From Clostridia bacterium (GTDB lineage Bacteria > Bacillota > Clostridia > Caldicoprobacterales > Caldicoprobacteraceae), in the NCBI GenBank assembly GCA_017577715.1, contig PKRC01000001.1, positions 1-64,000 on the forward strand: DNA of 64,000 bases, in the 5' to 3' direction. Below the pieces are notes generated by a model that did not search any database, was not told the origin of the DNA, and saw only the letters and a list, made by a program, of their open reading frames with translations. A program made the translations under genes and the position numbers. Shown piece by piece: positions 44,450-53,362 of this stretch; within the stretch, counting starts at the first letter, position 1, and every line of letters begins with the position of its first letter.

Positions 44450-46024
44450 ATGAAGATTGATCATTTAAGCTTAGAGCAAAAGATAGGACAAATGCTGATG
44501 GTGGGCTTTCATTCTACCTTTTACGATGACCATATTGAACAGCTGATAAGGGAATACAAGATCGGGAATGTTATACTCTTTTCCCGTAACATTGAGGATA
44601 TTAATCAGACCAGGGAGTTGTGTGCACAAATCCAAAGCCAGGCCATCAAATACACAGGGATTCCCGCCTTTATTTCCATTGACCAGGAAGGCGGCATGGT
44701 TGTCAGGTTCCATAAAGATGTCACATATTTACCCGGCAACATGGCCGTGGGAGCCACGTATGACCCGGCCAATGCCCGAAAGGTAGCCACCATAGCTGCA
44801 AAAGAGCTCAAGGCACTGGGCATAAATATGAATTTTGCACCGGTTTTGGATGTGAACAACAATCCCTTAAATCCCATAATAGGCGTTAGGTCATACGGGG
44901 AAGACCCGAAAAAGGTGGCAGACTTTGGGGTCTCCTATATAAAGGGGCTGCAGGGGAACGGCGTTATCGCCACTGCCAAGCACTTTCCGGGACATGGGGA
45001 TACGGCTGTGGATTCTCACGTTGACCTGCCACTGGTACCCCATGATAAGGAGAGGCTGCAGAGGGTTGAACTCTATACCTTTAGAAAAGCGGTGGAAAGC
45101 GGTGTTGATGCCGTAATGACGGCTCACGTACTCTTTCCCGCTCTGGAGGACGACAGGCTGCCTGCTACTTTATCCTACAACATCCTCACAAAGGTTTTGA
45201 GGGAGAAACTGGGTTTTAATGGCGTAATTGTCACGGATTGTATGGAAATGAGCGCAATTGCGAAATACTTTGGCACTGCTGCAGCAGTGGTACAGGCTAT
45301 AAAGGCGGGTGCCGATCTGGTTTTAATCTCCCACACCAAGGAAACCCAGATAGGAGCTTTTAACAAGATTAAAAAGGCCGTTTTGAGGGGCGAAATATCC
45401 ATTGATAGGATAGATGAATCGGTTAACAGGATACTGAGATTGAAACAAAAATACCGCCTGTTTGAGAATCCGTATCCGGACGAAAGCGGTATTAAACTCA
45501 TTGGGAGCAAGGAGCATTGGGAGATTGTCCGGGAGATTAGCCTGAAAAGCATAACCCTGGTCAAGGATGAGTTTAAACTTTTGCCTGTTAGAGGTAAAAA
45601 TATTTTAGCCGTATCTCCCCAAATGATGCCTGCTTCGGCTGCTGATGACAGAATGCTCCCAAGCCTATCTTTTGCTGACTCTTTTGTAGATCGGTTTGGG
45701 GGTACAAGGAAGGTCATCCCATTAAATCCTGATGAACCAACCATAAACTCTATTGTGGCGGAGGCGGTGGGTAAAGATGCCGTTGTGGTGGGGACATATA
45801 ACGCCCACCTGAATCCTGCTCAGGCAAAGCTGGTGAACTCATTGCTGGATGCCAGCAAGAAGGTCATGGTGGTGGCTTTGAGGAACCCATATGACCTGCT
45901 GAGCTTTAAGGGAGTTTCGACATATCTATGCGCTTACGAATATACTCCGCTTTCGGTGGAAAGCGTTCTGGAGGTTTTGAATGGAAAAATTGTGCCACAG
46001 GGCAAATTGCCGGTTTCGCTATGA
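44450..46024 (+). CDS. Glycoside hydrolase family 3 beta-N-acetylglucosaminidase (NagZ-like)
   Basis: Start ATG 44450 (GAAGGGA 9 bp upstream; ATG 44441 also possible). The 524-residue protein has the GH3 barrel with SIDQEGGMVVR (near 80), the NagZ-type acid/base loop KHFPGHGDTAVDSH (near 177) and the nucleophile Asp in VIVTDCMEMSAI (near 262), followed by a C-terminal domain as in two-domain Gram-positive NagZ. It releases GlcNAc from cell-wall muropeptides. No signal peptide is visible, so it is cytoplasmic or exported by another route. Confidence 0.92.
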   Translation: MKIDHLSLEQKIGQMLMVGFHSTFYDDHIEQLIREYKIGNVILFSRNIEDINQTRELCAQIQSQAIKYTGIPAFISIDQEGGMVVRFHKDVTYLPGNMAVGATYDPANARKVATIAAKELKALGINMNFAPVLDVNNNPLNPIIGVRSYGEDPKKVADFGVSYIKGLQGNGVIATAKHFPGHGDTAVDSHVDLPLVPHDKERLQRVELYTFRKAVESGVDAVMTAHVLFPALEDDRLPATLSYNILTKVLREKLGFNGVIVTDCMEMSAIAKYFGTAAAVVQAIKAGADLVLISHTKETQIGAFNKIKKAVLRGEISIDRIDESVNRILRLKQKYRLFENPYPDESGIKLIGSKEHWEIVREISLKSITLVKDEFKLLPVRGKNILAVSPQMMPASAADDRMLPSLSFADSFVDRFGGTRKVIPLNPDEPTINSIVAEAVGKDAVVVGTYNAHLNPAQAKLVNSLLDASKKVMVVALRNPYDLLSFKGVSTYLCAYEYTPLSVESVLEVLNGKIVPQGKLPVSL

Positions 46025-46787
46025 AAAGTTATTTTTTGACTATAAATGAAAAGGGAGATAGTCAGAACGCTGTGGCTATTTCATCTGCGTTGAAATGCAG
46101 CTTGAAACATGATGGATCGGCAATAATTATAGAGAATAGGGTAAAGGAAAATTGTTTGTCGTTTTAGACCATAAGAAATGAGCTTATGAATCAGGGAGCA
46201 TATAATGTGTATTCACCCTGTAATGGTATCTGGAGCCCTAAGAAGGAGTATAATTGTGCTTGTTTTAACATGGTCAGGTGCTTTTGGGAGATACCGTTGA
46301 TATGTAAGTTTTTTAGGAATCACGGGTTAAGAAAAGGCAGACGATATGATGTCCCTTTAAGTTATGTGATATTGTGCAAAGATGGAAAAACGAAGTACCG
46401 AGTAGAGGATAATAGCAGATTTTATGTTCAGCTTAAAGATTTGCGGAAATATATCGACCAAATAATTAATGTTAAGGGCATAATTAAGAACGGTTATAGA
46501 TAAAGGGGATAAAATAAGCATCTTGCTTTGCGATAGGAGCATGAGCTTAGGAATAAATGACGACAATTCAGCAGTGTGGATAGAGCCAGTGAATAAGGAG
46601 TGGCTGGTCAAGAGAGGGTTCTTTCCAAATAATCGCAGCCGAGAAAATCACGCTGAAAAAAGTCAAGGTGGGGGGCGTAATGAATTTTCACTTGCGCCCA
46701 GACTTAACGCCCAGACTTAAAATGCAACACAACAACACCGAAATCAAAATAGAGTATTCAAAATTGAGTACTAAGGAGGCAAATAAT
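46025..46787 (+). other. Low-quality coding region with short open frames
   Basis: A 48-codon frame starts at ATG 46021 inside the GH3 stop codon (MKSYFLTINEKGD...), and another runs 46186-46503. A 13-bp direct repeat (GCCCAGACTTAA, twice within 46696-46720) lies just before the DUF1848 gene. No family is recognised, and the stretch could be degraded genes. Confidence 0.3.
46186..46503 (+). CDS. Hypothetical protein
   Basis: A 105-residue frame without a convincing ribosome site. The N-terminal half is rich in Cys, Tyr and Trp and does not look like a real domain, while the C-terminal half (RYDVPLSYVILCKDGKTKYRV, then FYVQLKDLRKYIDQI) looks protein-like with a strand-helix pattern. It may be the tail of a gene whose start has been lost. 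Function unknown. Confidence 0.3.
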   Translation: MNQGAYNVYSPCNGIWSPKKEYNCACFNMVRCFWEIPLICKFFRNHGLRKGRRYDVPLSYVILCKDGKTKYRVEDNSRFYVQLKDLRKYIDQIINVKGIIKNGYR

Positions 46788-47750
46788 GTGATATTGAGCG
46801 CAAGCCGCAGGACCGACATACTCGCTTTTTATTTGGACTGGTTTTTTAACAGGCTAAAAGAAGGATATGTTCTCGTACGAAATCCGATGAACTATCATCA
46901 GGTCAGCAAGATATATTTGAATCCTACGGATATAGACTGTATTGTGTTTTGGACAAAGGATCCCACGAATATACTGGGCCGCCTTGATATGCTGAAAGAT
47001 TATTTCTATTACTTTCATGTGACCATCACGGGGTATGGTAGGAATGTGGAGCCAAATGTGCCGCCCAAAGAAAAGGTTATACGGTCTTTTCAGGAACTTT
47101 CGCGGAAAGTGGGCAATGAAAGGGTGATATGGAGGTACGATCCCATAATACTTTCCAGAGAAATCGATGTGGAATTCCACCGCAAAAAGTTTGGTTATAT
47201 TGCGACTTGTTTAGCGGGCTATACCAGGCGGTGTACCATAAGCTTTGTGGATATGTACAAGAAAACCGAGCGCAACACTAGAGGGTTAAACATGTATGAG
47301 ATAAGCCATGCGCAAATGTTGGACATAGCCGGTGTTATCGCTGAGATCGCAAGTAAATACGGAATAGAGGTTCAGAGTTGCTGCGAAGAGGTAGATCTTT
47401 CTCACTTAGGGATCAACCATGGCAAATGCATAGATGATGAGCTCATAAGCCGTGTATCCGGGCGCAAGATTAATGCCAAGAAGGATAAAAACCAGAGAAT
47501 AGCATGTGGTTGCGTAGAGAGCGTGGATATAGGAGTTTACAACACCTGCAGGCATGGGTGCTTGTATTGCTATGCTAACTACAGCAGCAAAGCGGTATAC
47601 ACTAATGTAAAGCTGCACGATCCTTTTTCACCCATGCTGGTGGGAAATGTAACACCTGAAGATGTGATTATCGAGAGGAGAGTAAAAAGTTTTGCTGACG
47701 GGCAGATAAGCTTTTTTGATGAGGATTTTGGGGCAAGGATGATTGGGTAA
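46788..47750 (+). CDS. DUF1848 family protein with radical-SAM-like cysteine motif
   Basis: Start GTG 46788, 8 bp after AAGGAGG, gives the family-typical ILSASRRTDILAFY. The 320-residue product contains the conserved VFWTKDPTNIL, the basic ERVIWRYDPIILS, and at the C-terminus CGCVESVDIGVYNTC followed by RHGCLYCYAN. The CxxxCxxC in that order (near 253-260) is the [4Fe-4S] pattern of radical SAM enzymes but sits at the C-terminus rather than the N-terminus. The family has no known reaction. It lies upstream of the mini CRISPR array, probably by chance. Confidence 0.85.
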   Translation: MILSASRRTDILAFYLDWFFNRLKEGYVLVRNPMNYHQVSKIYLNPTDIDCIVFWTKDPTNILGRLDMLKDYFYYFHVTITGYGRNVEPNVPPKEKVIRSFQELSRKVGNERVIWRYDPIILSREIDVEFHRKKFGYIATCLAGYTRRCTISFVDMYKKTERNTRGLNMYEISHAQMLDIAGVIAEIASKYGIEVQSCCEEVDLSHLGINHGKCIDDELISRVSGRKINAKKDKNQRIACGCVESVDIGVYNTCRHGCLYCYANYSSKAVYTNVKLHDPFSPMLVGNVTPEDVIIERRVKSFADGQISFFDEDFGARMIG

Positions 47751-47759
47751 AAGTTTGAT

Positions 47760-47911
47760 TTATGAAGCAGGAGTTTGTGAGAAAATGGAGAAATATGTAT
47801 AAAGATAAGCTGTGGTCGATCTTCGAGGTTTTTTGCATTATTGGAGGTCGACGACAAAAAAAGGGTGCTGTTATACTCTTAAAACCGCATTGCATCTCCT
47901 TTTTTTGACGG
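47760..47911 (+). promoter_or_regulatory. Leader-like region before the CRISPR repeat
   Basis: AT-rich non-coding stretch containing an inverted repeat, GTGGTCGATCTTC (47812-47824) and GGAGGTCGACGAC (47843-47855), 10 of 13 positions paired, followed by an A run (47856-47861) and a T run just before the first repeat. Its position and composition fit a CRISPR leader; whether it still acts as one is unknown. Confidence 0.4.
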
Positions 47912-48008
47912 GTTTTTGACCCACATATAGGGGACGGAAACGCCTGCCATAGTCCGTGCTCCCTGAGATCTCCGGTTGGTTTTTGACCCACGTATAGGGG
48001 ATGAGGAT
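47912..48008 (+). CRISPR. Minimal CRISPR array: two repeats and one 37-bp spacer
   Basis: Repeat 1 (47912-47941, 30 bp) begins GTTTTTGACCCAC, continues ATATAGGGGAC and ends GGAAAC. This follows the layout of type I-B/III repeats of thermophilic Clostridia (GTTTTT... TATA ...GAAAC). Repeat 2 (47979-48008) matches 24 of 30 positions, being identical over the first 23 except one base and degenerate at its 3' end, as is usual for terminal repeats. The spacer is 47942-47978, 37 bp, and GC rich. A much weaker third copy may lie at 48047-48075, at almost the same 67-68 bp period. No cas genes are adjacent. Confidence 0.6.
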
Positions 48009-48238
48009 GCTTATGGGATACAGCACTGGCTCAGGGTGTACATAAAGCTCTGGGTTACATATGAGGTGAGAAAAGGTTTTATGTTGATTCTAGGCTGTGG
48101 CGGCATGCGGTTATGGTGAAGTGTACAACGAGGGTAGAGTTTACAAATGATATATAGAGTAACAAGCAATATCAATACTCTACAAGCGTACAAAGCATAA
48201 GAATAAATGATACCAGGATAAGCAGGGGTGAATGAGCA
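48009..48238 (+). other. Non-coding region after the array
   Basis: No gene recognised. The segment 48047-48075 shares ACATAT and several G/A positions with the repeat at 47912 (about half of positions) and may be a decayed repeat. Confidence 0.3.
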
Positions 48239-48688
48239 TTGCAGGTAAATAATGACAATCTAAAATTGGATGAGACTCAATTGAATAGGGTATTTGTATA
48301 CGGCACGCTGATGAAGGGATTCTGGAATCACAGCAGGTACCTGGAAGGCCGTATAAGTTGTATAATTCCGGGGAAAACGCAAGGCTTGCTCTATCATCTG
48401 CCGCAGGGCTATCCGGCTATGCTGAAGGGTAAAGGAACAGTCCGCGGGGAGATAGTAGAACCGGTGAACCGAGACCTTTTAAGGAAGCTTGACGGATTGG
48501 AAGGGTACTACGGATATGGGGAGGATAATCTGTACGTCCGAGAGATAATAGATGTATTTACCGATGATGGAGAAATGCTTTGCTGTTGGGTATATATCTA
48601 TGCAGATGGGGAATATGCACGAAAAAGAGGGATTTTTATCCCTGACGGTGACTGGAGAAAATTTATGCAAAACAGGGGGTATATATGA
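48239..48688 (+). CDS. Gamma-glutamylcyclotransferase family protein
   Basis: A 149-residue protein starting at TTG 48239 (GGGGTG 8 bp upstream). The motif VFVYGTLMKG (near 18-27) is the substrate-binding signature of the GGCT/AIG2 fold, and VRGEIVEP, LRKLDGLEGYYG and YVREIIDV follow in the usual order, with a catalytic Glu in LDGLEGY (near 90). It may cleave gamma-glutamyl amines or peptides. It overlaps the following truncated relative by 4 bp (ATGA). Confidence 0.85.
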   Translation: MQVNNDNLKLDETQLNRVFVYGTLMKGFWNHSRYLEGRISCIIPGKTQGLLYHLPQGYPAMLKGKGTVRGEIVEPVNRDLLRKLDGLEGYYGYGEDNLYVREIIDVFTDDGEMLCCWVYIYADGEYARKRGIFIPDGDWRKFMQNRGYI

Positions 48689-48897
48689 ATAAAAAGTATT
48701 TTGCTTATGGAAGCTGTGTAAATGTGGAATCGTTTAAAGAGACCATGAGAGATGCAAAATGCGAGGATAGATTTCGCATTTGTGGCGATGAATACCTTCA
48801 GGTAGTATTAGAAGGTATGAAGCAGCATTTCCCCCGCAAATACATTAACAGGTATTTAATCGATCACTGTAACGACGAATTTGAAACAAAACGCTAA
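48685..48897 (+). pseudogene. Truncated second gamma-glutamylcyclotransferase-like gene
   Basis: The 70-codon frame begins KKYFAYGSCVNVESFKETM, the typical N-terminus of another GGCT-like family, then after about 32 residues jumps to GDEYLQVVLEGMKQHFP, like the far C-terminus of the same family. An in-frame deletion of the middle is likely. The short product lacks the catalytic Glu region. It is translationally coupled to the intact relative upstream. Confidence 0.55.
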
Positions 48898-48931
48898 CAA
48901 AGGTGTTCACCTTCGCTTACAAAAGTATAGC

Positions 48932-49300
48932 CTACTTTATCTGAAAAGCATTGATGATGTGGTTGAATTGGCATGAGCCGTCACGGTTTAAAATCACCTC
49001 TACCACGTCAAACCGGCAGTTTATATCCTTTATTCCATTTTCCTTCATGTAGTATTGCGCTATTTTGAAGTATCTCATTTGCTTTTTGAAGGTCACCGCC
49101 TCGGCTGGTAGGCCAAAGCACATGCTGCGCCTTGTCTTCACTTCTATGAATATCAGAACATCATCCTGTTGGGCTATGATGTCTATCTCACCTAAGGGAC
49201 AGCGGTAGTTGCGCTCCAGTACGCTTAGGCCTTTATGGGACAGGTACTCGGTTGCCCTTTCCTCACCCCACCTGCCGAGAGCTTTTGTGTTCAACTTCAA
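48932..49300 (-). CDS. yraN: YraN/UPF0102 endonuclease-like protein
   Basis: 122 residues of the restriction-endonuclease-like fold: GRWGEERATEYL start, then LGEIDIIAQQDDVLIFIEVKTRRS with the PD-(D/E)xK residues (Asp in GEID, Glu-x-Lys in EVK). Its role is not settled. It is 10 bp downstream of rnhB in the same orientation, a common pairing in Firmicutes. Confidence 0.93.
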   Translation of the reverse strand: MKLNTKALGRWGEERATEYLSHKGLSVLERNYRCPLGEIDIIAQQDDVLIFIEVKTRRSMCFGLPAEAVTFKKQMRYFKIAQYYMKENGIKDINCRFDVVEVILNRDGSCQFNHIINAFQIK

Positions 49301-49310
49301 AGGCCTCCTT

Positions 49311-49955
49311 TTAACTTACAAATTTTTCACAGAAAGTCCTGCGGTGGATAGGAGACAGCCCGAACTTCTTTATGCTTTCTATATGCTGCTTGGTGCCGTA
49401 TCCCTTATGCTTTTCAAAACCGTATTGAGGGTAAACTTCGGCCCATCTCACCATCTCGCGGTCTCTAGTGACCTTGGCGATTATAGAGGCGGCCGCAATG
49501 GCCTGCGAACGCACATCACCTTTTACTAGAGAAAACTGCGGTATGGAGCAGCTTTCAAGCTCAAGAGCGTCTATGAGCAGGCAGTCGGGAGATGGATGGC
49601 AGGCCAGTACAGCCTGTTCCATTGCCTTACGAGCGGCATTGAGTATATTTATCCTGTCTATCTCTTCCGGTTCCACCCTGCCTATACCCACAGCAATAGC
49701 TTTGGACATTATTACGTCATACAGCCGTTCTCGTCTTAAAGGCGAAAGCCTTTTGGAATCCCTGATGACGAAAGAGGAATCCACTATGCCTTCTATGAGG
49801 ACTTCTTTGGGCAATATGACGCAAGCTGCCACCACTGGGCCAGCCAGCGGCCCGCGACCTACCTCGTCTACACCTCCTACCAGCGTATATCCCATATCCC
49901 AGAATTTGATATCTTCTACCAGTATTCCTGTCTTTGTTATTATTTCTACTGCCAT
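49311..49955 (-). CDS. rnhB: Ribonuclease HII
   Basis: 214 residues with VGGVDEVGRGPLAGPVVAA (near 26-44, first catalytic Asp and Glu), RDSKRLSP, Asp in CLLIDALEL and KVTRDREM near 165. It cuts RNA in RNA-DNA hybrids and single ribonucleotides in DNA. GTAGGAAG of a duplicated upstream element supplies the ribosome site. Confidence 0.96.
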   Translation of the reverse strand: MAVEIITKTGILVEDIKFWDMGYTLVGGVDEVGRGPLAGPVVAACVILPKEVLIEGIVDSSFVIRDSKRLSPLRRERLYDVIMSKAIAVGIGRVEPEEIDRINILNAARKAMEQAVLACHPSPDCLLIDALELESCSIPQFSLVKGDVRSQAIAAASIIAKVTRDREMVRWAEVYPQYGFEKHKGYGTKQHIESIKKFGLSPIHRRTFCEKFVS

Positions 49956-49959
49956 ATCT

Positions 49960-50007
49960 TCCTACTCCTTATGGAAAATAGTATCCTACTCTTTATGGGA
50001 AATTGTA
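49960..50007. repeat. 24-bp imperfect tandem duplication upstream of rnhB
   Basis: TCCTACTCCTTATGG and TCCTACTCTTTATGG begin two adjacent 24-bp units (49960-49983 and 49984-50007), differing at a few positions. On the minus strand each carries an AAGGAGTAGGA or AAAGAGTAGGA element, so the ribosome-site region of rnhB has been doubled. Confidence 0.75.
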
Positions 50008-50136
50008 TCATAGCGTACCAGGCTTTGACAAGAAAATTCCGCTGCTCCACGAGGGTTTGATAACTCTTGCTTGACTCCATATATGTGTCGAATGTATCAT
50101 AAAAGATGAAAAAGCTGGTTTGTATGGAGGAGAATT

Positions 50137-51246
50137 GTGGTGGGGGATATTGTCGATAAGGTATACTGGGTGTGGCTGTCCAGTATACCCGGCATAGGCG
50201 CCAAGCGGTTTTACTATATGGTAAAGAGGTTTGGCAGCCCCAAAGCGGTATGGGAATGCAGCCGTAATGATATCCTGGATGCATACAGGCTGATTGGAGA
50301 TAAGGCCATAAAGAATGTAATGATCCACAAGAGCATGGAGTACCTGGAGAAAGCCCAAAAAATCGTTGAGGATCCTAATATCCAGGTAATAACTTTGATA
50401 GATGATGAATATCCTAAACTCTTGAAGACAATATATGATCCTCCACCGGTGCTTTATTGCAAGGGACAACCACTTAAGGAAACGCCGTATATGGTCTCCA
50501 TCGTGGGTTCGAGGCGGACTTCGGAATACGGCAGGCAAATGGCTGAAAAGCTGGCTTACGAGCTGTCATGCGCCGGGGTTACTGTAGTAAGCGGCCTTGC
50601 CAGGGGAATAGATGCCATGGCACACAGAGGCGCCATACGAGCCGGTGGCTATACCATTGGAGTTCTGGGATGCGGAGTAGACGTCATATATCCCAGGGAA
50701 AATAAAAGGTTGTTCATGCAAGTGCAGCAGCAGGGCACATTGATGAGCGAGTATCCGCCGGGGACCCAGCCTGCTGCAGGCAATTTTCCGGCAAGGAATA
50801 GGATCATAAGCGGCCTGTCCCAGGCCGTTGTGGTGGTGGAAGCCGGCAGTACCAGTGGTGCGCTTATCACCGCCAATTTTGCTTTAGAGCAGGGCAGGGA
50901 GGTGTATGCTCTGCCCGGAAATGTCACCAGTCCTTACAGCAGCGGAACAAACCGGCTGATAAAGGAGGGGGCTACGCCGGTGACGAGTGCCGGCGATATA
51001 CTAGAAGCCCTTGGCATAACTGCCAATAAGGAGATTAAACAGCCCTCTTGCCTTGCTCATCAGCTGGATATTTTTGAGATAGAGGTGTATAATGCCCTTG
51101 AGGATGGCGAAAAGCTGCTGGAAGAACTGGCTGCCATTACGGGTTTTGATATAGCCAAGCTAAATGCGATTTTGACCCTTCTTGAGATGAAGGGAATAGT
51201 AAAACAGCTGCCTGGAGGTAAATTTGCCAGGCAATGGATGAATTGA
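50137..51246 (+). CDS. dprA: DNA processing protein DprA (Smf)
   Basis: 369 residues from GTG 50137 with GGAGGAG upstream. N-terminal SAM-like helix-hairpin-helix (SSIPGIGAKRFYYMVKRFG), then the Rossmann core: GSRRTSEYGRQMAEKLA, VVSGLARGIDAMAHRGAI, GVLGCGVDVIYPREN and NFPARNRIISGLSQAVVVVEAG, plus a C-terminal winged helix. DprA loads RecA on incoming single-stranded DNA. With comM in the window, natural transformation is possible but not shown. Confidence 0.96.
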   Translation: MVGDIVDKVYWVWLSSIPGIGAKRFYYMVKRFGSPKAVWECSRNDILDAYRLIGDKAIKNVMIHKSMEYLEKAQKIVEDPNIQVITLIDDEYPKLLKTIYDPPPVLYCKGQPLKETPYMVSIVGSRRTSEYGRQMAEKLAYELSCAGVTVVSGLARGIDAMAHRGAIRAGGYTIGVLGCGVDVIYPRENKRLFMQVQQQGTLMSEYPPGTQPAAGNFPARNRIISGLSQAVVVVEAGSTSGALITANFALEQGREVYALPGNVTSPYSSGTNRLIKEGATPVTSAGDILEALGITANKEIKQPSCLAHQLDIFEIEVYNALEDGEKLLEELAAITGFDIAKLNAILTLLEMKGIVKQLPGGKFARQWMN

Positions 51247-51259
51247 ATGGAGGGATAAG

Positions 51260-53362
51260 GTGGCACAGGATTTGGTCATTGTCGAATCACCTGCTAAAGC
51301 TCGGACCATAAAAAAATTTCTGGGCAGTAAATATAAAGTCGAGGCTTCCATGGGGCACGTGAGGGACCTGCCCAAAAGTCAGTTGGGAGTGGATATTGAA
51401 AACGACTTTGAACCCCGGTATATAACCATAAGGGGCAAGGGCGAGATAATAAATAAGCTGAAAAAGGAGGCGCAAAACGCCGATAAGGTCTATCTGGCTA
51501 CCGACCCTGATAGGGAAGGGGAAGCTATATCGTGGCACCTTGCCTATCTTCTGGGCATAGACCCCAACAGTACCTGCAGGATAGAGTTTCATGAGATCAC
51601 ACAGCAGGCCGTCAAAAACGCCATAAAACATCCCAGGACCATCAACATGAGCCTGGTTTATGCGCAGCAGGCCCGCAGGGTATTGGACAGGGTGGTTGGG
51701 TACATGATAAGCCCCCTGCTATGGCGAAAGATCAAGGGGGGATTGAGCGCCGGCAGGGTCCAGTCGGTGGCCACCAGAATGGTGTGCGAGAGGGAACGAG
51801 AGATTCAAGAATTCGTTCCTGAAGAATACTGGACCATAACCGGAAAGTTTGTAACGGAGGCCGGCAAAGCCTTTGAAGCCGCCTTTTATGGCACGGCGGA
51901 TAATAAAATTGTCCCTAAAAATGAACAAGAGGTAAAGAGCCTTGTTGAAAAGCTTGAGACGGCGCAATATACCATCCGTGGGGTTAAAAAAGGCATTAAA
52001 AAGCGCAGCGCTCCACCGCCTTTTACCACCAGCACCCTCCAACAGGAGGCTTACAGGAAGCTGGGCTTTACCACGCAAAAGACCATGCTGATTGCCCAGC
52101 AGCTCTATGAAGGGGTGGAAATTAAGGGCGAAGGTGCGGTAGGATTGGTGACCTATATTCGCACCGATTCGACGCGAGTAGCTGAGCAGGCGCAGAAGGA
52201 AGCTCTGGATTACATAAGGGAAAAATATGGGAAGCAGTATCTTCCCGATAAGCCCAACCAGTATAAGAGCAAAAAGGGTATACAGGATGCCCACGAGGCC
52301 ATACGGCCTACCTCCATATTGAGGGAACCGGAATCCATAAAGGATTCCCTCACCAGCGATCAGTACAAGCTCTACCGCTTGATATACGATCGTTTTCTGG
52401 CTAGCCAGATGGCCCCGGCGCTGTACGAAACCATGACGGTAGATATCGCTGGGGACAACGGATATATCTTCAGGGCAGCCGGCTCGCGCAAGACCTTTGC
52501 GGGTTATACCATCATCTATATGGAGGGCAGCGATAATGAATCATCCGAAAAGGAGGATGTGGAGCTGCCGGAAGTGATCGAAGGCGAGAGCCTCAAGCTT
52601 AAGAAGATGGTTCCCGAGCAGCACTTTACACAACCGCCGCCGCGATATACCGAAGCGTCGCTGGTTCGTGCCCTGGAGGAGATGGGCATAGGCAGGCCTA
52701 GCACCTATGCTCCTACCATTTCAACCATCATCGCAAGGGGCTACGTGGTGAGGGAGAAGAAGAGCCTGGTGCCGACCGAACTGGGGTTCATAGTAACTGA
52801 TCTAATGATGGAGTATTTCCCCGATATAGTAGATTACAAATTCACTGCCGAGATGGAAAAGCAGCTGGATGAGGTTGAAGAGGGAAAGAAGGACTGGCGG
52901 GAGATAGTAAGGGAATTTTATATTCCTTTCCAAGAATTGCTTAAAAAGGCTGACGAAGCCATATCCAAGATAGAGATCAAGGACGAGGTATCCGACGTCA
53001 TATGCGATAAATGCGGGGTAAACATGGTCATTAAGAGGGGGCGGTATGGCAAATTTTTGGCCTGTCCCAATTTTCCCGACTGCCGCAATACAAAGCCCTA
53101 TGTAGAGGTCATTTCGGCCCGGTGTCCCAAGTGCAACAGCGCCATCGTCGTAAAGCATACCAAAAAGGGCAAAAAGTTTTATGGGTGCGAAAACTATCCT
53201 GAATGCGATTTCATATCGTGGGACATGCCGGCCGATGAGAAGTGCCCGCAATGTGGAGCTTTGATGATGGTCAAGCAGAAGAAAAACGGGGAGGAGTATG
53301 TAGCCTGCACCAATAAGGAATGTGGATACCGTCACGAAAGAAGTGGGGTAAGCCATGGATAA
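51260..53362 (+). CDS. topA: DNA topoisomerase I
   Basis: 700 residues from GTG 51260. Toprim domain (IVESPAKARTIKKFLG, then ATDPDREGEAISWHL with the metal-binding DxDxE), the active-site Tyr in VTYIRTDSTRV (near 298), and three C-terminal four-Cys zinc ribbons starting CDKCGVN, CPKCNSA and CPQCGAL (residues about 575-695). It relaxes negative supercoils. It overlaps trmFO by 8 bp. Confidence 0.98.
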   Translation: MAQDLVIVESPAKARTIKKFLGSKYKVEASMGHVRDLPKSQLGVDIENDFEPRYITIRGKGEIINKLKKEAQNADKVYLATDPDREGEAISWHLAYLLGIDPNSTCRIEFHEITQQAVKNAIKHPRTINMSLVYAQQARRVLDRVVGYMISPLLWRKIKGGLSAGRVQSVATRMVCEREREIQEFVPEEYWTITGKFVTEAGKAFEAAFYGTADNKIVPKNEQEVKSLVEKLETAQYTIRGVKKGIKKRSAPPPFTTSTLQQEAYRKLGFTTQKTMLIAQQLYEGVEIKGEGAVGLVTYIRTDSTRVAEQAQKEALDYIREKYGKQYLPDKPNQYKSKKGIQDAHEAIRPTSILREPESIKDSLTSDQYKLYRLIYDRFLASQMAPALYETMTVDIAGDNGYIFRAAGSRKTFAGYTIIYMEGSDNESSEKEDVELPEVIEGESLKLKKMVPEQHFTQPPPRYTEASLVRALEEMGIGRPSTYAPTISTIIARGYVVREKKSLVPTELGFIVTDLMMEYFPDIVDYKFTAEMEKQLDEVEEGKKDWREIVREFYIPFQELLKKADEAISKIEIKDEVSDVICDKCGVNMVIKRGRYGKFLACPNFPDCRNTKPYVEVISARCPKCNSAIVVKHTKKGKKFYGCENYPECDFISWDMPADEKCPQCGALMMVKQKKNGEEYVACTNKECGYRHERSGVSHG

